DNA from: JAEUUM01 sp038326165 | GTDB taxonomy: Bacteria > Bacteroidota > Bacteroidia > Chitinophagales > Saprospiraceae | NCBI GenBank assembly: GCA_038326165.1 | Contig: JBBQJT010000007.1 | Coordinates: forward strand, 1-64,000 | Direction: 5' to 3' | DNA: 64,000 nt | Shown: positions 46,601 to 54,672 of the stretch, one piece after another | Layout of the letters: each line of letters opens with the position of its first letter | How positions within the stretch are numbered: position 1 is the first letter of the stretch | Position numbers and translations under genes: made by a program | The notes under the pieces: model-generated | Seen by the model: the letters and a program-made list of their open reading frames with translations, nothing else | Databases searched by the model: none | Told to the model about the DNA's origin: nothing

Positions 46601-48162
46601 ATGGAAAAACTTACAATGCAAGTAACCCAGTGGGATTTGAAAACCTCAATGGTCAGTCTTGGACTGGTTGCGATAGTATCGTCCAAATCAATCTGAATGT
46701 ACTTCCCGCAATATTTTTCTTATACAAGGATACGCTTTGTGCCAATGAAAGTGTCAAGGTAAATGGTACAACTTATACTGCAGCCAACCCTGCAGGTTTA
46801 GAAAAATTTCTAACTGGAAGTTTTCAAGGTTGCGATAGTACGGTTCAGGTATCAATTCTTTTTATTCCTGATATCAATGCCAAACTGACTGGACCTAGCT
46901 CGGTTTGTCCAAGTGCTGACGTGAAATTGATTTTTGAAACAGATGGTTTGGGATTGTTTGATGTGACCATTTCTTCAAATCCTGGCGGTAATGGTACTTT
47001 TAACGGTCTTAAAAATGGAGATGAAATTAATATCGGTCCGCTCGCATCAGCCACCAGTTTTGTTATTGTTGCCGTAAGCTCGACAGGATTGGAATGCACC
47101 GTAATATTGGGGCCAGCAATAACAGTTTCGCCCTCTGGATTGCAAGCTGATATTGCCATAACATCTGATTTTAATGGTTATGATGTCAGCTGTATCAATG
47201 CTACGGATGGCAGTATATCAGTGAATGTGCTTAATGGAACTGCTCCTTTTACCTATTTGTGGAGTAATTCAGCAAACACAGCAAATATTACAAATCTTGG
47301 ATTGGGCAGCTATCAAGTAAGTATTACTGACTCCGAGGGTTGTGGTACCATCAAGAGTATTGATCTGATTGGCCCTCCTGTAGTTGTAGCCAATTGGCTT
47401 GCGGAAGATGCAGGTTGTGGCTCTGCTGCAAGTGGCAGTATAACTTTGAGCCAAATCAATGGCGGTGTTCCTCCATTTACAGTGGCAGTTAATGGTGGTG
47501 CAGCTCAGGCAATTTCCAGTGGATTTGTGCTTGCCAATCTGTCCTCAGGTAGTTTTAGTTTATTGGTCACCGACGGAAATGGGTGTTTAACTAATGAAAC
47601 AGTTGAAGTGAATCAGAAGTCAGATTCTAATATCTTCTTGGATGCTGGTCCAGATGTTACCATCGAAGCAGGAAAGCAAAAAGGTCTAAATGCTACAACC
47701 AATGCAATAGTAGTAAATACCTTGTGGTCACCTGCCGCTGGTTTGGATTGTTCAACATGTCTTGATCCAGTAGCCAGACCTGACACCACTACAACCTATA
47801 ATGTTACCATTACAGATCTGGATGGTTGTACAAGCTCTGACCAAATAACTGTGTTTGTACTTTCCAATGATTTGTTGTTCGTTCCAAATGTTTTTTCACC
47901 AAATCTAGACGGCCGGAATGATTTGCTGAACATTTTTAGTGGAGATCGAGTGAAAAACATCAATACTTTTGCCATTTATGATCGTTGGGGTGAAGCAGTT
48001 TTCATAAGTACCAATCATCCATTGAATGATCCTCAAAGTGGCTGGAATGGCAAATTAAATGGACAATTGGTGAATCCTGGGGTATTTGTTTATTACATCG
48101 AAATAGAATTAACCGACGGATCTAAACGATTGTTAAAGGGTGATGTAACAGTTTTAAAATAA
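43657..48162 (+). CDS. Large secreted adhesin-like protein with T9SS type B sorting domain
   Basis: 1501 residues from ATG 43657, which starts a signal peptide (MKKYLVLFWILCFGSSTLIL); ATG 43639 adds six residues. A lamin-tail domain (about 100-270, KFNEVMVRPASNDDN, TGEWIELIG, LFVVGFAS) is followed by immunoglobulin-like modules. Five copies of a 65-75-residue repeat share C-x-G/N..NGxTY..xNPxG.E and GCDSIVxVxL. A SprB-type repeat (ISVNVLNGTAPFTYLWSN, GSYQVSITDSEGC) lies near 1190-1240, and the end is a full type B domain: FVPNVFSPNLDGRNDLLNIF, YDRWGEAVF, GDVTVLK. It is surface-exposed, possibly in adhesion or gliding. Confidence 0.88.
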   Translation: MKKYLVLFWILCFGSSTLILGQSCCPEIIKSSINTGKCKVTNGGSCGVCKDTEVTLSIEDAKNLPENGVVSWYYSSLPNFNPAIGQGTLIGTNQLPGSDCDNAPTVKFNEVMVRPASNDDNNTGPTTGEWIELIGPPGTDISCYIITDGDWAITIPPGYSIPSDGLFVVGFASVTGADVDLDLSGCGCYTFANINTVLVLDNGGEYLLLWDGNSIADAFRWGNPTFFNNFPFGDLASGMVIPTVDFIGCVKTLPLALPTFQNQTALTPAGESYSRKPDHSGSWVVSCATLGKCNIPAPPGYPVEQVVSFSTGQCNQKIYLRGLITPKPSSCPNAVLTPVYTLFVSCPESDLKETLCNNATKDVNGTTYDKDNPSGTEVFAGQSYLGCDSIVNVDLKFFPEVTAILSGGGDICLGQSIELLVNFTGQGPWTFEYEQNGFLVSIITTSSNPYKLIVSPQTSSTYSLGELFDVNNCEGTVSGEAEVNVGAPKAFLEGIDSSLCAGDTIRLAINLSGTPDFVFTYLINGKEQPAITTDKLIYYINIVPTDTTIIKLKEMVDDQGCKAQLDGIDSLFVRPALQAINIIENCLPGNIYVVTFEATGGDPNSWVVNGGGTLTDSLFTSINFGGGSTYTLILDDGTNCPADTLSNTVKCNCQNSTGSMNTSIIHACIGETVTANYLKAGEILESGDTILFVLHDNSGNSLGNIVATNTIPVFQYTAGIVPEQTYYISAVVGNQIGVSQIDFADDCLDVALGTPVIFHDLPTADLILSNSVCAGFCIPLGVNLLGNGLIDLSYEVTSSTGTVTTIIPNLGNAFSGQICSILGDAGTQIEIKITNVSDDYCGNPTSEKQLITVYGASVTDFTKSLCFGQTIQIGSTTYDETKTTGQEFLPNAAWTGCDSIINVNLSFVSTVIENQTPKICGGSTKIINGIVFSELNPTGSFSFPGGSVAGCDSILNVNALIVQASNAIFNPTLCFGESVSINGKTYNASNPVGFENLNGQSWTGCDSIVQINLNVLPAIFFLYKDTLCANESVKVNGTTYTAANPAGLEKFLTGSFQGCDSTVQVSILFIPDINAKLTGPSSVCPSADVKLIFETDGLGLFDVTISSNPGGNGTFNGLKNGDEINIGPLASATSFVIVAVSSTGLECTVILGPAITVSPSGLQADIAITSDFNGYDVSCINATDGSISVNVLNGTAPFTYLWSNSANTANITNLGLGSYQVSITDSEGCGTIKSIDLIGPPVVVANWLAEDAGCGSAASGSITLSQINGGVPPFTVAVNGGAAQAISSGFVLANLSSGSFSLLVTDGNGCLTNETVEVNQKSDSNIFLDAGPDVTIEAGKQKGLNATTNAIVVNTLWSPAAGLDCSTCLDPVARPDTTTTYNVTITDLDGCTSSDQITVFVLSNDLLFVPNVFSPNLDGRNDLLNIFSGDRVKNINTFAIYDRWGEAVFISTNHPLNDPQSGWNGKLNGQLVNPGVFVYYIEIELTDGSKRLLKGDVTVLK

Positions 48163-48178
48163 AAAAAATCACAAACCA

Positions 48179-48209
48179 TTGCGCAAATCAAGGATAATGC
48201 TTACTTTTG
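48179..48209 (+). promoter_or_regulatory. rpmE2 promoter
   Basis: TTG (48179-48181), 20 bases, then TACTTTTG (48202-48209): an exact Bacteroidota promoter. The ATG is 19 bases further on behind an A/T-rich leader. Confidence 0.78.
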
Positions 48210-48228
48210 CGCTCTGAATTTTTATATT

Positions 48229-48483
48229 ATGAAGAAGGATACACATCCAGTAGAATATAGACTCGTAGTTTTCAAGGACGTTTCATCAGATGACATGTTC
48301 TTAACTCGCTCTTGCATCAATACCCGTGAAACAATTAAATGGGAAGATGGCAATGAATATCCACTTGCAAAATTGGAAATAAGTGCTTTCTCACATCCGT
48401 TTTTCACTGGTAAAATGAAATTCGTTGATACGGCAGGTCGTATTGACAAGTTCAACAAGAAATACACCAAGTTCATGCAATAA
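48229..48483 (+). CDS. rpmE2: 50S ribosomal protein L31 type B
   Basis: 84 residues. MKKDTHPVEYRLVVFKD opens the protein, SSDDMFLTRSC and YPLAKLEISAFSHPFFTGK follow, and DTAGRIDKFNKKY ends it: the L31 type B pattern. It lacks the CxxC zinc pair of type A L31, so it is the zinc-independent form, as usual in Bacteroidota. It has its own promoter and terminator. Confidence 0.96.
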   Translation: MKKDTHPVEYRLVVFKDVSSDDMFLTRSCINTRETIKWEDGNEYPLAKLEISAFSHPFFTGKMKFVDTAGRIDKFNKKYTKFMQ

Positions 48484-48504
48484 GCACGATCTAAAGATCA
48501 TAAT

Positions 48505-48541
48505 GCGCCCAAAGGTTCGAAAGAGCTTTTGGGCGTTTTTG
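48505..48541 (+). terminator. Rho-independent terminator after rpmE2
   Basis: GCGCCCAAAGG (48505-48515) pairs with CTTTTGGGCG (48526-48535), with one mismatch, followed by TTTTTG. Confidence 0.85.
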
Positions 48542-48569
48542 TTTTATCCAATATTTCACGCAATAGAAT

Positions 48570-48581
48570 TAACTTCGCATC
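48570..48581 (+). promoter_or_regulatory. Promoter element of the GlmU-like gene, at the start codon
   Basis: TAACTTCG (48570-48577) plus CATC directly precedes the ATG. It has the same layout as at gyrB, element + 4 bases + start codon, predicting a leaderless mRNA. Confidence 0.5.
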
Positions 48582-49781
48582 ATGACTACAAGTAACATTA
48601 TTCTTATTGATTCAATTGATTGTGACCAATTATTGCCAATTACTTACACCAGACCTGTTTCTCATATTCGATTAGGCTACCTAAGCATACTTGAAAAATG
48701 GGAACATTACAGCAAGCAAACCGTGCAGATACTCAGCAAATCAGAGTTTGGGTTGAATTCTAATCTTGACAACAATCAAGCTGTCCTCGGAATCCATGCC
48801 GGATTATTGCCTGATGAAGCCATTATCTTACAAATACAAGAGCTCAAAGAAGGTGATGTATTGATAAGTCAAGATCATGAAATTCTAGCAGCCAAAAGTA
48901 GTTTTGAAAAAATTCAGGACCTATTCAAACAAGGAAAGTTTGAGCGTGGAATTTTTGTGAAGACCGAAGCCAAACTCATCAAAAATCTTTGGGATATCAT
49001 TGATGCTCAATTGAATCAGATTGAATTGGATATCACTCTTTTGATTTCAGGCAGGACATCCGCCAACATTGATCCTTCAGTTCGAATAATTGGCGATCCT
49101 TCCAAGGTCTTTTTGGAATCAGGAGCCAAAGTTTATAATTGTTCTATCAACACGCAAAGTGGATCAGTTTACATTGCCAAGGATGCCGAGGTTATGGAAG
49201 GTGCAATGATCAGAGGGCCTTTTGCATTAGGAGAACACAGTCAGGTAAAGATGGGTGCCAAAATTTATCCAGGTGTGGCAACTGGTCAACATTGCAAAAT
49301 TGGCGGAGAAATAGGCAACACAGTTTTTCAAGAATATTCCAATAAGGGACATGATGGTTATTTGGGAGATTCGTTCATTGGATCATGGTGCAACATGGGA
49401 GCTAATACCAACAGTTCCAACCTAAAAAACAACTACTCTGAGGTGAAGCTTTGGAGTTACCCAGCTCGTCGATTTGTATCTACTGGCAAACAGTTTTGTG
49501 GGTTAATCATGGGTGATCACAGCAAATGCGGAATCAATACCATGTTCAACACAGGGACCGTGGTAGGTGTGTCTTGTAATATTTTTGGGGATGGTTTCCC
49601 TAGAAATTTTATTCCTTCTTTTAGCTGGGGTGGCGCAAGCGGCTTTACAGGTTTTGCTGTAAATAAAGCGATTGAAGCCTCCAATGCCATGATGGGTAGA
49701 CGAGGAGTGCAGCTATCCGAAAATGATAAAACATTGTTTCAAAGTATTTGGGAAGCAGATTCAGAATGGAGAAAATCGTAG
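48582..49781 (+). CDS. GlmU-family putative sugar nucleotidyltransferase
   Basis: 399 residues. The N-terminal half is a divergent nucleotidyltransferase with LLPITYTRPVSHIRLG (near 17-32) replacing the usual LAAGxGTRM loop, and the C-terminal half (about 170-360) is a left-handed beta-helix with hexapeptide repeats (IRGPFALGEHSQVKMGAKIY; MGANTNSSNLKNNYSEV). This matches the Bacteroidota-specific GlmU-like family. It may activate a sugar phosphate for envelope synthesis. The end overlaps the methyltransferase gene by 16 bases. Confidence 0.83.
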   Translation: MTTSNIILIDSIDCDQLLPITYTRPVSHIRLGYLSILEKWEHYSKQTVQILSKSEFGLNSNLDNNQAVLGIHAGLLPDEAIILQIQELKEGDVLISQDHEILAAKSSFEKIQDLFKQGKFERGIFVKTEAKLIKNLWDIIDAQLNQIELDITLLISGRTSANIDPSVRIIGDPSKVFLESGAKVYNCSINTQSGSVYIAKDAEVMEGAMIRGPFALGEHSQVKMGAKIYPGVATGQHCKIGGEIGNTVFQEYSNKGHDGYLGDSFIGSWCNMGANTNSSNLKNNYSEVKLWSYPARRFVSTGKQFCGLIMGDHSKCGINTMFNTGTVVGVSCNIFGDGFPRNFIPSFSWGGASGFTGFAVNKAIEASNAMMGRRGVQLSENDKTLFQSIWEADSEWRKS

Positions 49782-50449
49782 TTCCTTTCTGGAAATATTG
49801 GTGGAGTTATATTACTGATTTGCATCTAGAAATGACATCAAGTGACTTGAATCCACAGCTGGAAGTATTGCTTTCTAAAGGAAAATTGCAATTGTGTACC
49901 AAAAATGCAATATACAGCCATGCCGATCGGTACGATAATTTCAAAGTAGCCTTGCAGGAGGTATTACCACAATTGATCGAGCAACCAAATGTTTTGGTAT
50001 TGGGTTTGGGTTTGGGAAGCATACATTTCATGCTGGAGCATACTTTCAAAAAAGACGCATTCCTGACTGCTGTAGAATTGGATGAGGAAATTGTACGCTT
50101 GTGCCAAGAGTATGTTTTACACTTATTGAAACGACCAGGGCAAATCATTGTAGGTGATGGAGAGGAATTTGTGTACAATTGTATGGACGAATTCGATTTG
50201 ATCTGCATGGATATCTTTGAGGATGATGTGATACCTCAAGCTTTTCTGCAAATTGAATTTCTTGAAAGTTTGAATGAAATTCTGCTGCCAGGAGGATGGG
50301 TAATTTATAACCATTTGGGAAATAAACCAGAGGAAATTATTGCAGGAAGAGAATTTTTTGATGTGGTTTTTTCAGCAGTTTTTGAAGATGCACGAATTAT
50401 ATCGCACCCTACTAATTTGATGCTGGCAGGAAAGAGGCGAGGCTATTGA
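49766..50449 (+). CDS. Spermidine-synthase-like SAM-dependent methyltransferase family protein
   Basis: 227 residues from ATG 49766, inside the end of the GlmU-like gene. VLVLGLGLGSIHFML (near 78) is motif I, VELDEEIVRLCQEY (near 103) carries the acidic residue that binds the cofactor ribose, and GDGEEFVYNCMDEFDLICMDIF (near 131-152) is the core with the spermidine-synthase-like Asp. LPGGWVIYNHLG closes the Rossmann fold. It may be an aminopropyl- or methyltransferase; the substrate is unknown. Translationally coupled to the upstream gene. Confidence 0.75.
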   Translation: MEKIVVPFWKYWWSYITDLHLEMTSSDLNPQLEVLLSKGKLQLCTKNAIYSHADRYDNFKVALQEVLPQLIEQPNVLVLGLGLGSIHFMLEHTFKKDAFLTAVELDEEIVRLCQEYVLHLLKRPGQIIVGDGEEFVYNCMDEFDLICMDIFEDDVIPQAFLQIEFLESLNEILLPGGWVIYNHLGNKPEEIIAGREFFDVVFSAVFEDARIISHPTNLMLAGKRRGY

Positions 50450-50546
50450 TTGCTTCGTTTTAGAAGAACCTAGGTCAAAAAAAAGTAATTTTTCACTTTA
50501 CATTCAACGTACTTCACTACATTTCCGGATAGAAAACAGAAACACT

Positions 50547-50924
50547 ATGAATGTTATAATTGGCCTTGGGCGTTATTTATTCGGAGCGGTGATTGCCATG
50601 TTTGGTGTGACGCATTTTATGAATGCAGATGCAATGAGCGAATTGGTTCCGTTAAGTGGTGGATTGATATTGGTTTATCTGGCTGGAGCTGGCTTTGTAT
50701 TATCTGCAATTTCTATATTTTTTGGTAAGTATGATAAGTTGGCTTGCGTCCTGCTTGCGGTTCAATTACTTGTTTTTGTAGCAATGTTGCACATTCCACA
50801 AGCAATGTCATCTGATCAAATAGCTGCCACGGGAGGCATGATCAACGCTTTGAAAGATATTGGCTTATCTGGTGCAGCACTTATGGCTGCGGCACAAGCT
50901 AGAGATAGTTCTGTGATTGGCTGA
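50547..50924 (+). CDS. DoxX-like membrane protein
   Basis: 125 residues, four hydrophobic helices (about 5-25, 38-60, 66-85 and 102-120). LFGAVIAMFGVTHFMNADAMSELVP at the N-terminus resembles DoxX/DoxD-type proteins, which occur alone or with oxidoreductases. No catalytic residues are evident. A small inner-membrane protein with unknown role; it is monocistronic here. Confidence 0.65.
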   Translation: MNVIIGLGRYLFGAVIAMFGVTHFMNADAMSELVPLSGGLILVYLAGAGFVLSAISIFFGKYDKLACVLLAVQLLVFVAMLHIPQAMSSDQIAATGGMINALKDIGLSGAALMAAAQARDSSVIG

Positions 50925-51209
50925 TAGCCACATTGAGCTGAATTTGGCTAGCGCAGTAGACAACACATCATCCATTCCTACAGAAAATTATTGAAATTTC
51001 AGAGGTGACACATCAACACAACAGCTGATTTTTTCTATTATCACAGCTCAATGCTTTGGGTATTCTTTTTGACAAGCCGAATTTTTGAATGATTCTTCTG
51101 TACATTTTTTACACTTATGAGCGTAAGTCTATCCTAGAAAAAGTCACAAACAAGGTCAGATTTGGTGGAACGGGCTTTTAAGTAAAAGTGAAATTCTCTG
51201 CATTAGGTA

Positions 51210-51557
51210 TCACTTAAAATTTAACAAAATCCTTTTCTTTTCTTCACTTTCCTTTTCGTTCTTGTGATACAATTCAATAAACAAAATTTTCTGTTCATTG
51301 GGAAAGTGAGCTTAAATCAACCTCAATCCTGAATTTACACCACTACCTTTTATTGCATCGCCAGCAATTTTTTTCACCCTGATTACACAAGTATTGATTG
51401 CCAAATTATTGATTTCAAAACTGAATGGAGGCCTTTCGTTGGGCCTTGTTTTTAAGATTGATTTTACATCTTCCAAATCAGAAACTAAACTTCTGTATTT
51501 CTTTAATAAGTATCTTAGGTCTTTATCAAATTCGGGTAATGAACTTATCGAAATCAT
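51210..51557 (-). pseudogene. RelE/ParE-like toxin gene cut by an in-frame TAA
   Basis: The first 81 codons read MISISSLPEFDKDLRYLLKK YRSLVSDL.. to NSGLRLI, then TAA (51314-51312). The same frame goes on for 33 codons, AHFPNEQKILFIELYHKNEK..LLNFK, to TGA 51212-51210. Start, strand pattern and the ELYHKNEKE end fit RelE-family mRNA interferases; the stop replaces the Tyr expected in the RxIY strand. The truncated protein lacks the last strand with the catalytic-side residues, so it should be inactive. ATG overlaps the antitoxin stop by one base (TAATG). Confidence 0.75.
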
Positions 51558-52348
51558 TAATCTTCATTTTCAGTTTCACCATAAACTCTTACTGAATATG
51601 GCAACTCTCTGTAAAAAGACAAATTATAGCTAATATCCTTCCCTTCCTCAGTGACCTCCCAAGGCAAATCAATGTGTGACTAATCACTAATTGCCGTTGC
51701 AGACCAATCACTCATTTGTTCAATTACCCGATCTACCACATCTTTTTCACTTGCCCTTAATTCGGTTAGATCGGACTTCACTAATGGTAAATAGCAAGTT
51801 TGAGGATAGCCGCAATGTTCTGTTTTAACCCTTTGCAACTGACCTTGCTCAGTCATTTGGCCAATGATGGTATCTAATTTTTGAGGAACCGGACCGAAAG
51901 GCAATTTCCGATAATTGGCACCAGTCAAATGTTCCTCATACAATTCATAGGAGTTGAAATCGGAAAAATAGAGCAGCTTGAAAAGTACCGTTTCACCAAC
52001 ATTGGGTTTGCCCGCACATCTTTCAAGGATACAAAGCAACACATTCTTAAGCTTGGTTACTTGCAAAGTAGGTACAGATATCCTTTCTTCAGTTTTCGTA
52101 GACTTTCCTTCTACTTGTCCCTCAACTTCTTGACTTGCTGTAAAGTCCGTTGACATAAAATCATCTAATGAAAAACCCAATACGAAAGAGAATTTTTGCA
52201 ATTCCAAAACATCAACACCTCTTTTTCCTAACTCAATTTGAGCCAATGATGGTCGGGAAATTTTGACACTTTTTGCCAATTTTTCCTGCGACAAGCCCTT
52301 TAGTTTCCGTAGAGCCGTTATCCGTTGACCAATTTGTTTTTGTGTCAA
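51557..52348 (-). pseudogene. XRE-HTH + Panacea (SocA-like, DUF4065) antitoxin gene cut by an in-frame TAG
   Basis: Starts at TTG 52348; no ATG lies between it and the upstream stop. An XRE helix-turn-helix (about 5-60, TALRKLKGLSQEKLAKSVKI) is followed by a linker and a Panacea domain (about 100-222: LLYFSDFNSYELYEEHLTGA; YRKLPFGPVP). TAG at 51682-51680 follows TAISD. The frame then continues 40 codons, SHIDLPWEVTEEGKDISYNL and SFYRELPYSVR, to TAA 51559-51557, which is the expected end of the domain. The stop replaces the Tyr of the D-Y-S-H motif. Panacea domains neutralise many toxin types and are fused to DNA-binding parts that autoregulate. Confidence 0.8.
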
Positions 52349-52651
52349 TATTGTGCCCGTATCAATTTATGTGATGCAGTTTAGCAGCACGAAAAAAATA
52401 TTGTTTCAATATAAACCAATTGTTTGTTTTATTTTAAATCATTTGCCATCTTTAGCAACAATGACTTATCCTAATTGAGGGTGCAAAAGCTTCTGCTTAC
52501 AATAGAAATATTCAGCTTATCATCGGATTTGGTAAAGCTTCGTTACCGTGCTTCGTTGACCATTATTGTAAGCTAACAAACTGCAAATTTAAAGTATTGG
52601 TCGCCATATCTTTAGGTCACGATCCGTAAATCTATTTTAAATTAGCCGAAC
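52349..52651. other. Gene-free gap between the antitoxin and the DUF4294 gene
   Basis: No gene seen. The half next to the antitoxin is very A/T-rich and probably contains its promoter; a weak inverted repeat GCTTCTGCTTACAAT ... ATTGTAAGCTAA spans about 52490-52580. Confidence 0.4.
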
Positions 52652-53290
52652 TTACTTTTTCTGCTCAACTGGAATTCCAAAGTTTTTCTCTTTTCTGATG
52701 GTGTAGTCGATGTCAAAATCATCTAACACCATATCTAGAATGGGATCAGTTTCCTTAATATAACCTTCCTTTAAATCATAGCCATAAAAAGAACTGAAAG
52801 TATTCCAGTAGAACGCTGACCATCCACCTTTCAGATCACGAACAAGACCGTACATTGGTGTATCGAGTTCTTTTTCTATCATTTTAACCAAGATTCTGCC
52901 CTGTGTTTTGCTTAGATTTTTTAAAGGCTTTTCAAACTCTTCTTCCAGCTCCTTGGCCAATTTCTTGATATATTTCTTTTTTTGCCTTTCCTTCATTCCT
53001 TGAGTGGCACTCTCCATTTCACGAAAAACCTTGATAGCTTTCACCGCATAAGGAAATACTGTAATTGCGTATCTTTTGTATTTTCGGTAGGTAGTTTCCT
53101 CAGTAAACGAAGCAAATTTATGCGGTGCCTTGATGTCAATTTGCTGCAGATTCATGATCATCATTGTATCACCATCGATAATAACAACAGGTACACTTTT
53201 GCCATTGATTTCAATATTCATGAGTTTTTCCTGGGCAGTAACCCTGAACCAGCTCATAATGAGTATGCAGAACACAAAAAATACTCTCAT
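52652..53290 (-). CDS. DUF4294 domain exported protein
   Basis: 212 residues. A signal peptide (MRVFFVFCILIMSWFRVTAQ) is followed by a conserved block, GKSVPVVIIDGDTMMIMNLQQIDI (30-53), then a long basic/acidic helical region (KRYAITVFPYAVKAIKVFREMES; ELEEEFEKPLKNLSKTQGRILVKMIEKEL) and GWSAFYWNTFSSFYGYDLKEGY. This is the DUF4294 pattern, widespread in Bacteroidota and of unknown function, probably periplasmic. Read alone; the next gene downstream is the broken antitoxin. Confidence 0.82.
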   Translation of the reverse strand: MRVFFVFCILIMSWFRVTAQEKLMNIEINGKSVPVVIIDGDTMMIMNLQQIDIKAPHKFASFTEETTYRKYKRYAITVFPYAVKAIKVFREMESATQGMKERQKKKYIKKLAKELEEEFEKPLKNLSKTQGRILVKMIEKELDTPMYGLVRDLKGGWSAFYWNTFSSFYGYDLKEGYIKETDPILDMVLDDFDIDYTIRKEKNFGIPVEQKK

Positions 53291-53367
53291 TGCTTAATTT
53301 TTTAATAGAACGAATTTCTAACCCTTATCACTACAATCCTATTGCTCATTAGCTACTCATTAACAAT

Positions 53368-54654
53368 TTACAGGCCATACTTGCTTTTGTATTTGTTGTA
53401 CAATGCCTTTTGTTTGTCATTGGTGCTGACCACCCTACCTTGAATGAAAATTCTTTCCACATTGTTGCCCATCATATCAAATGCATCTCCCGTGCTAATA
53501 AACATAGTAGCATCTTTGCCGACAGCAAGGGTCCCTAGTCGATCTGAGACACCCATAATTTCAGCCGGAACTTTAGTTACAGCGTTCAATGCTCCAGTCA
53601 TTGATAAGCCATATGGAACGGCTTGACCAACTTGAAATGGCAGATTGCGTTGTTGCCAGAAACCATCTGCAGCGATGGCAAATCGAATTCCTGCCTTTTC
53701 CAAAATACCGGGTAGCATGAATGGTTGAGCAACATTGTCGTCATCATGACCTGGCAAAGATTGGACGTTGGTAAGCACCACAGTTATGTTATTCTCTTTT
53801 ATGAAATTGATGATGCGCCAAGCTTCATTTCCTCCTATCAAAATAGGTTGAATACCATATTTTTTCAGAAAAACCACTCCGGCTTGAATATCATTTGCAG
53901 AATTTGCCCTTAAGTACAACTGTGATTTTCTGTCAAAAACTTTGCGCATGGCTTCGAAGCGAAGGTTTTTTTCTATTGGCGCTTGGTTGAACGAATAGGC
54001 CTTCGCCTCATCAAAAAAGATGCTTAATTTCTGAAAGAACATTTCGTATTCATCCCTGGCCTTACCTGCATTTTCATCGGTACGCAGCGGTGAAGGTGGA
54101 GAAGGCCAATTCATAAATATGCCCTCATCGTTTTTGACGATCGCGTCTTCCCAGTTCCATGCATCCAGCTGCATAACACTTGATTGACCTGAAATGACTC
54201 CGCCTTCAGGTGCAATTTGAGTTAATAATATGCCATTATTGCGCACTGTAGGCAGAACCTCTGAGTCGGTATTGTATGCTATCACAGAACGGATATGCGG
54301 ATTAAATTGTCCCAATTCATTATAATCATTTGTTGCTTTTACAGCTTCAATTTCGGACAAACCCAATTGGCTCTGCATGGCTATGAACCCAGGATAGATT
54401 CTTTTGCCTTTTGCTTCAATCCATTGATATTTGTCTTGATTATTGATGGGAGCTGTTGATGTTTCACCTAAATATGTGATTTTACCTTTTTCGAAAGCAA
54501 TTATTCCGTCTTGGATGATTCTGCCATCACCACAATAGATGGACGCACCTCGAATACCAATAGCCTCCTTTTGGACTGGACCTGGAATATTCTGTGTATG
54601 ATTCACTCCAATTGAAATGATCATTGTTAACAGGATATGTATTGTTTTTTTCAT
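53368..54654 (-). CDS. Exported amidohydrolase-like protein lacking the HxH metal motif
   Basis: 428 residues with a signal peptide (MKKTIHILLTMIISIGVN). The fold marks of the amidohydrolase superfamily are present (EAKGKRIYPGF near 83; a C-terminal LGTLAVGKDATMFI near 385), but the HxH that should follow PGFID reads AMQSQ, and later metal His are absent. It should therefore be non-catalytic, or act by another route. It lies 18 bases after the end of the larger amidohydrolase gene, so it may be a structural partner of it. Confidence 0.8.
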   Translation of the reverse strand: MKKTIHILLTMIISIGVNHTQNIPGPVQKEAIGIRGASIYCGDGRIIQDGIIAFEKGKITYLGETSTAPINNQDKYQWIEAKGKRIYPGFIAMQSQLGLSEIEAVKATNDYNELGQFNPHIRSVIAYNTDSEVLPTVRNNGILLTQIAPEGGVISGQSSVMQLDAWNWEDAIVKNDEGIFMNWPSPPSPLRTDENAGKARDEYEMFFQKLSIFFDEAKAYSFNQAPIEKNLRFEAMRKVFDRKSQLYLRANSANDIQAGVVFLKKYGIQPILIGGNEAWRIINFIKENNITVVLTNVQSLPGHDDDNVAQPFMLPGILEKAGIRFAIAADGFWQQRNLPFQVGQAVPYGLSMTGALNAVTKVPAEIMGVSDRLGTLAVGKDATMFISTGDAFDMMGNNVERIFIQGRVVSTNDKQKALYNKYKSKYGL

Positions 54655-54672
54655 GTCTCTTTTGTATTGATA

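Noticed and set aside
51210..52348. Stop codon reassignment to Tyr
   Set aside because: TAA, TAG and TGA all end intact genes throughout the window (for example TAA after polA and TAG after the CxxCH protein gene), so reassignment is not supported; mutation is simpler.
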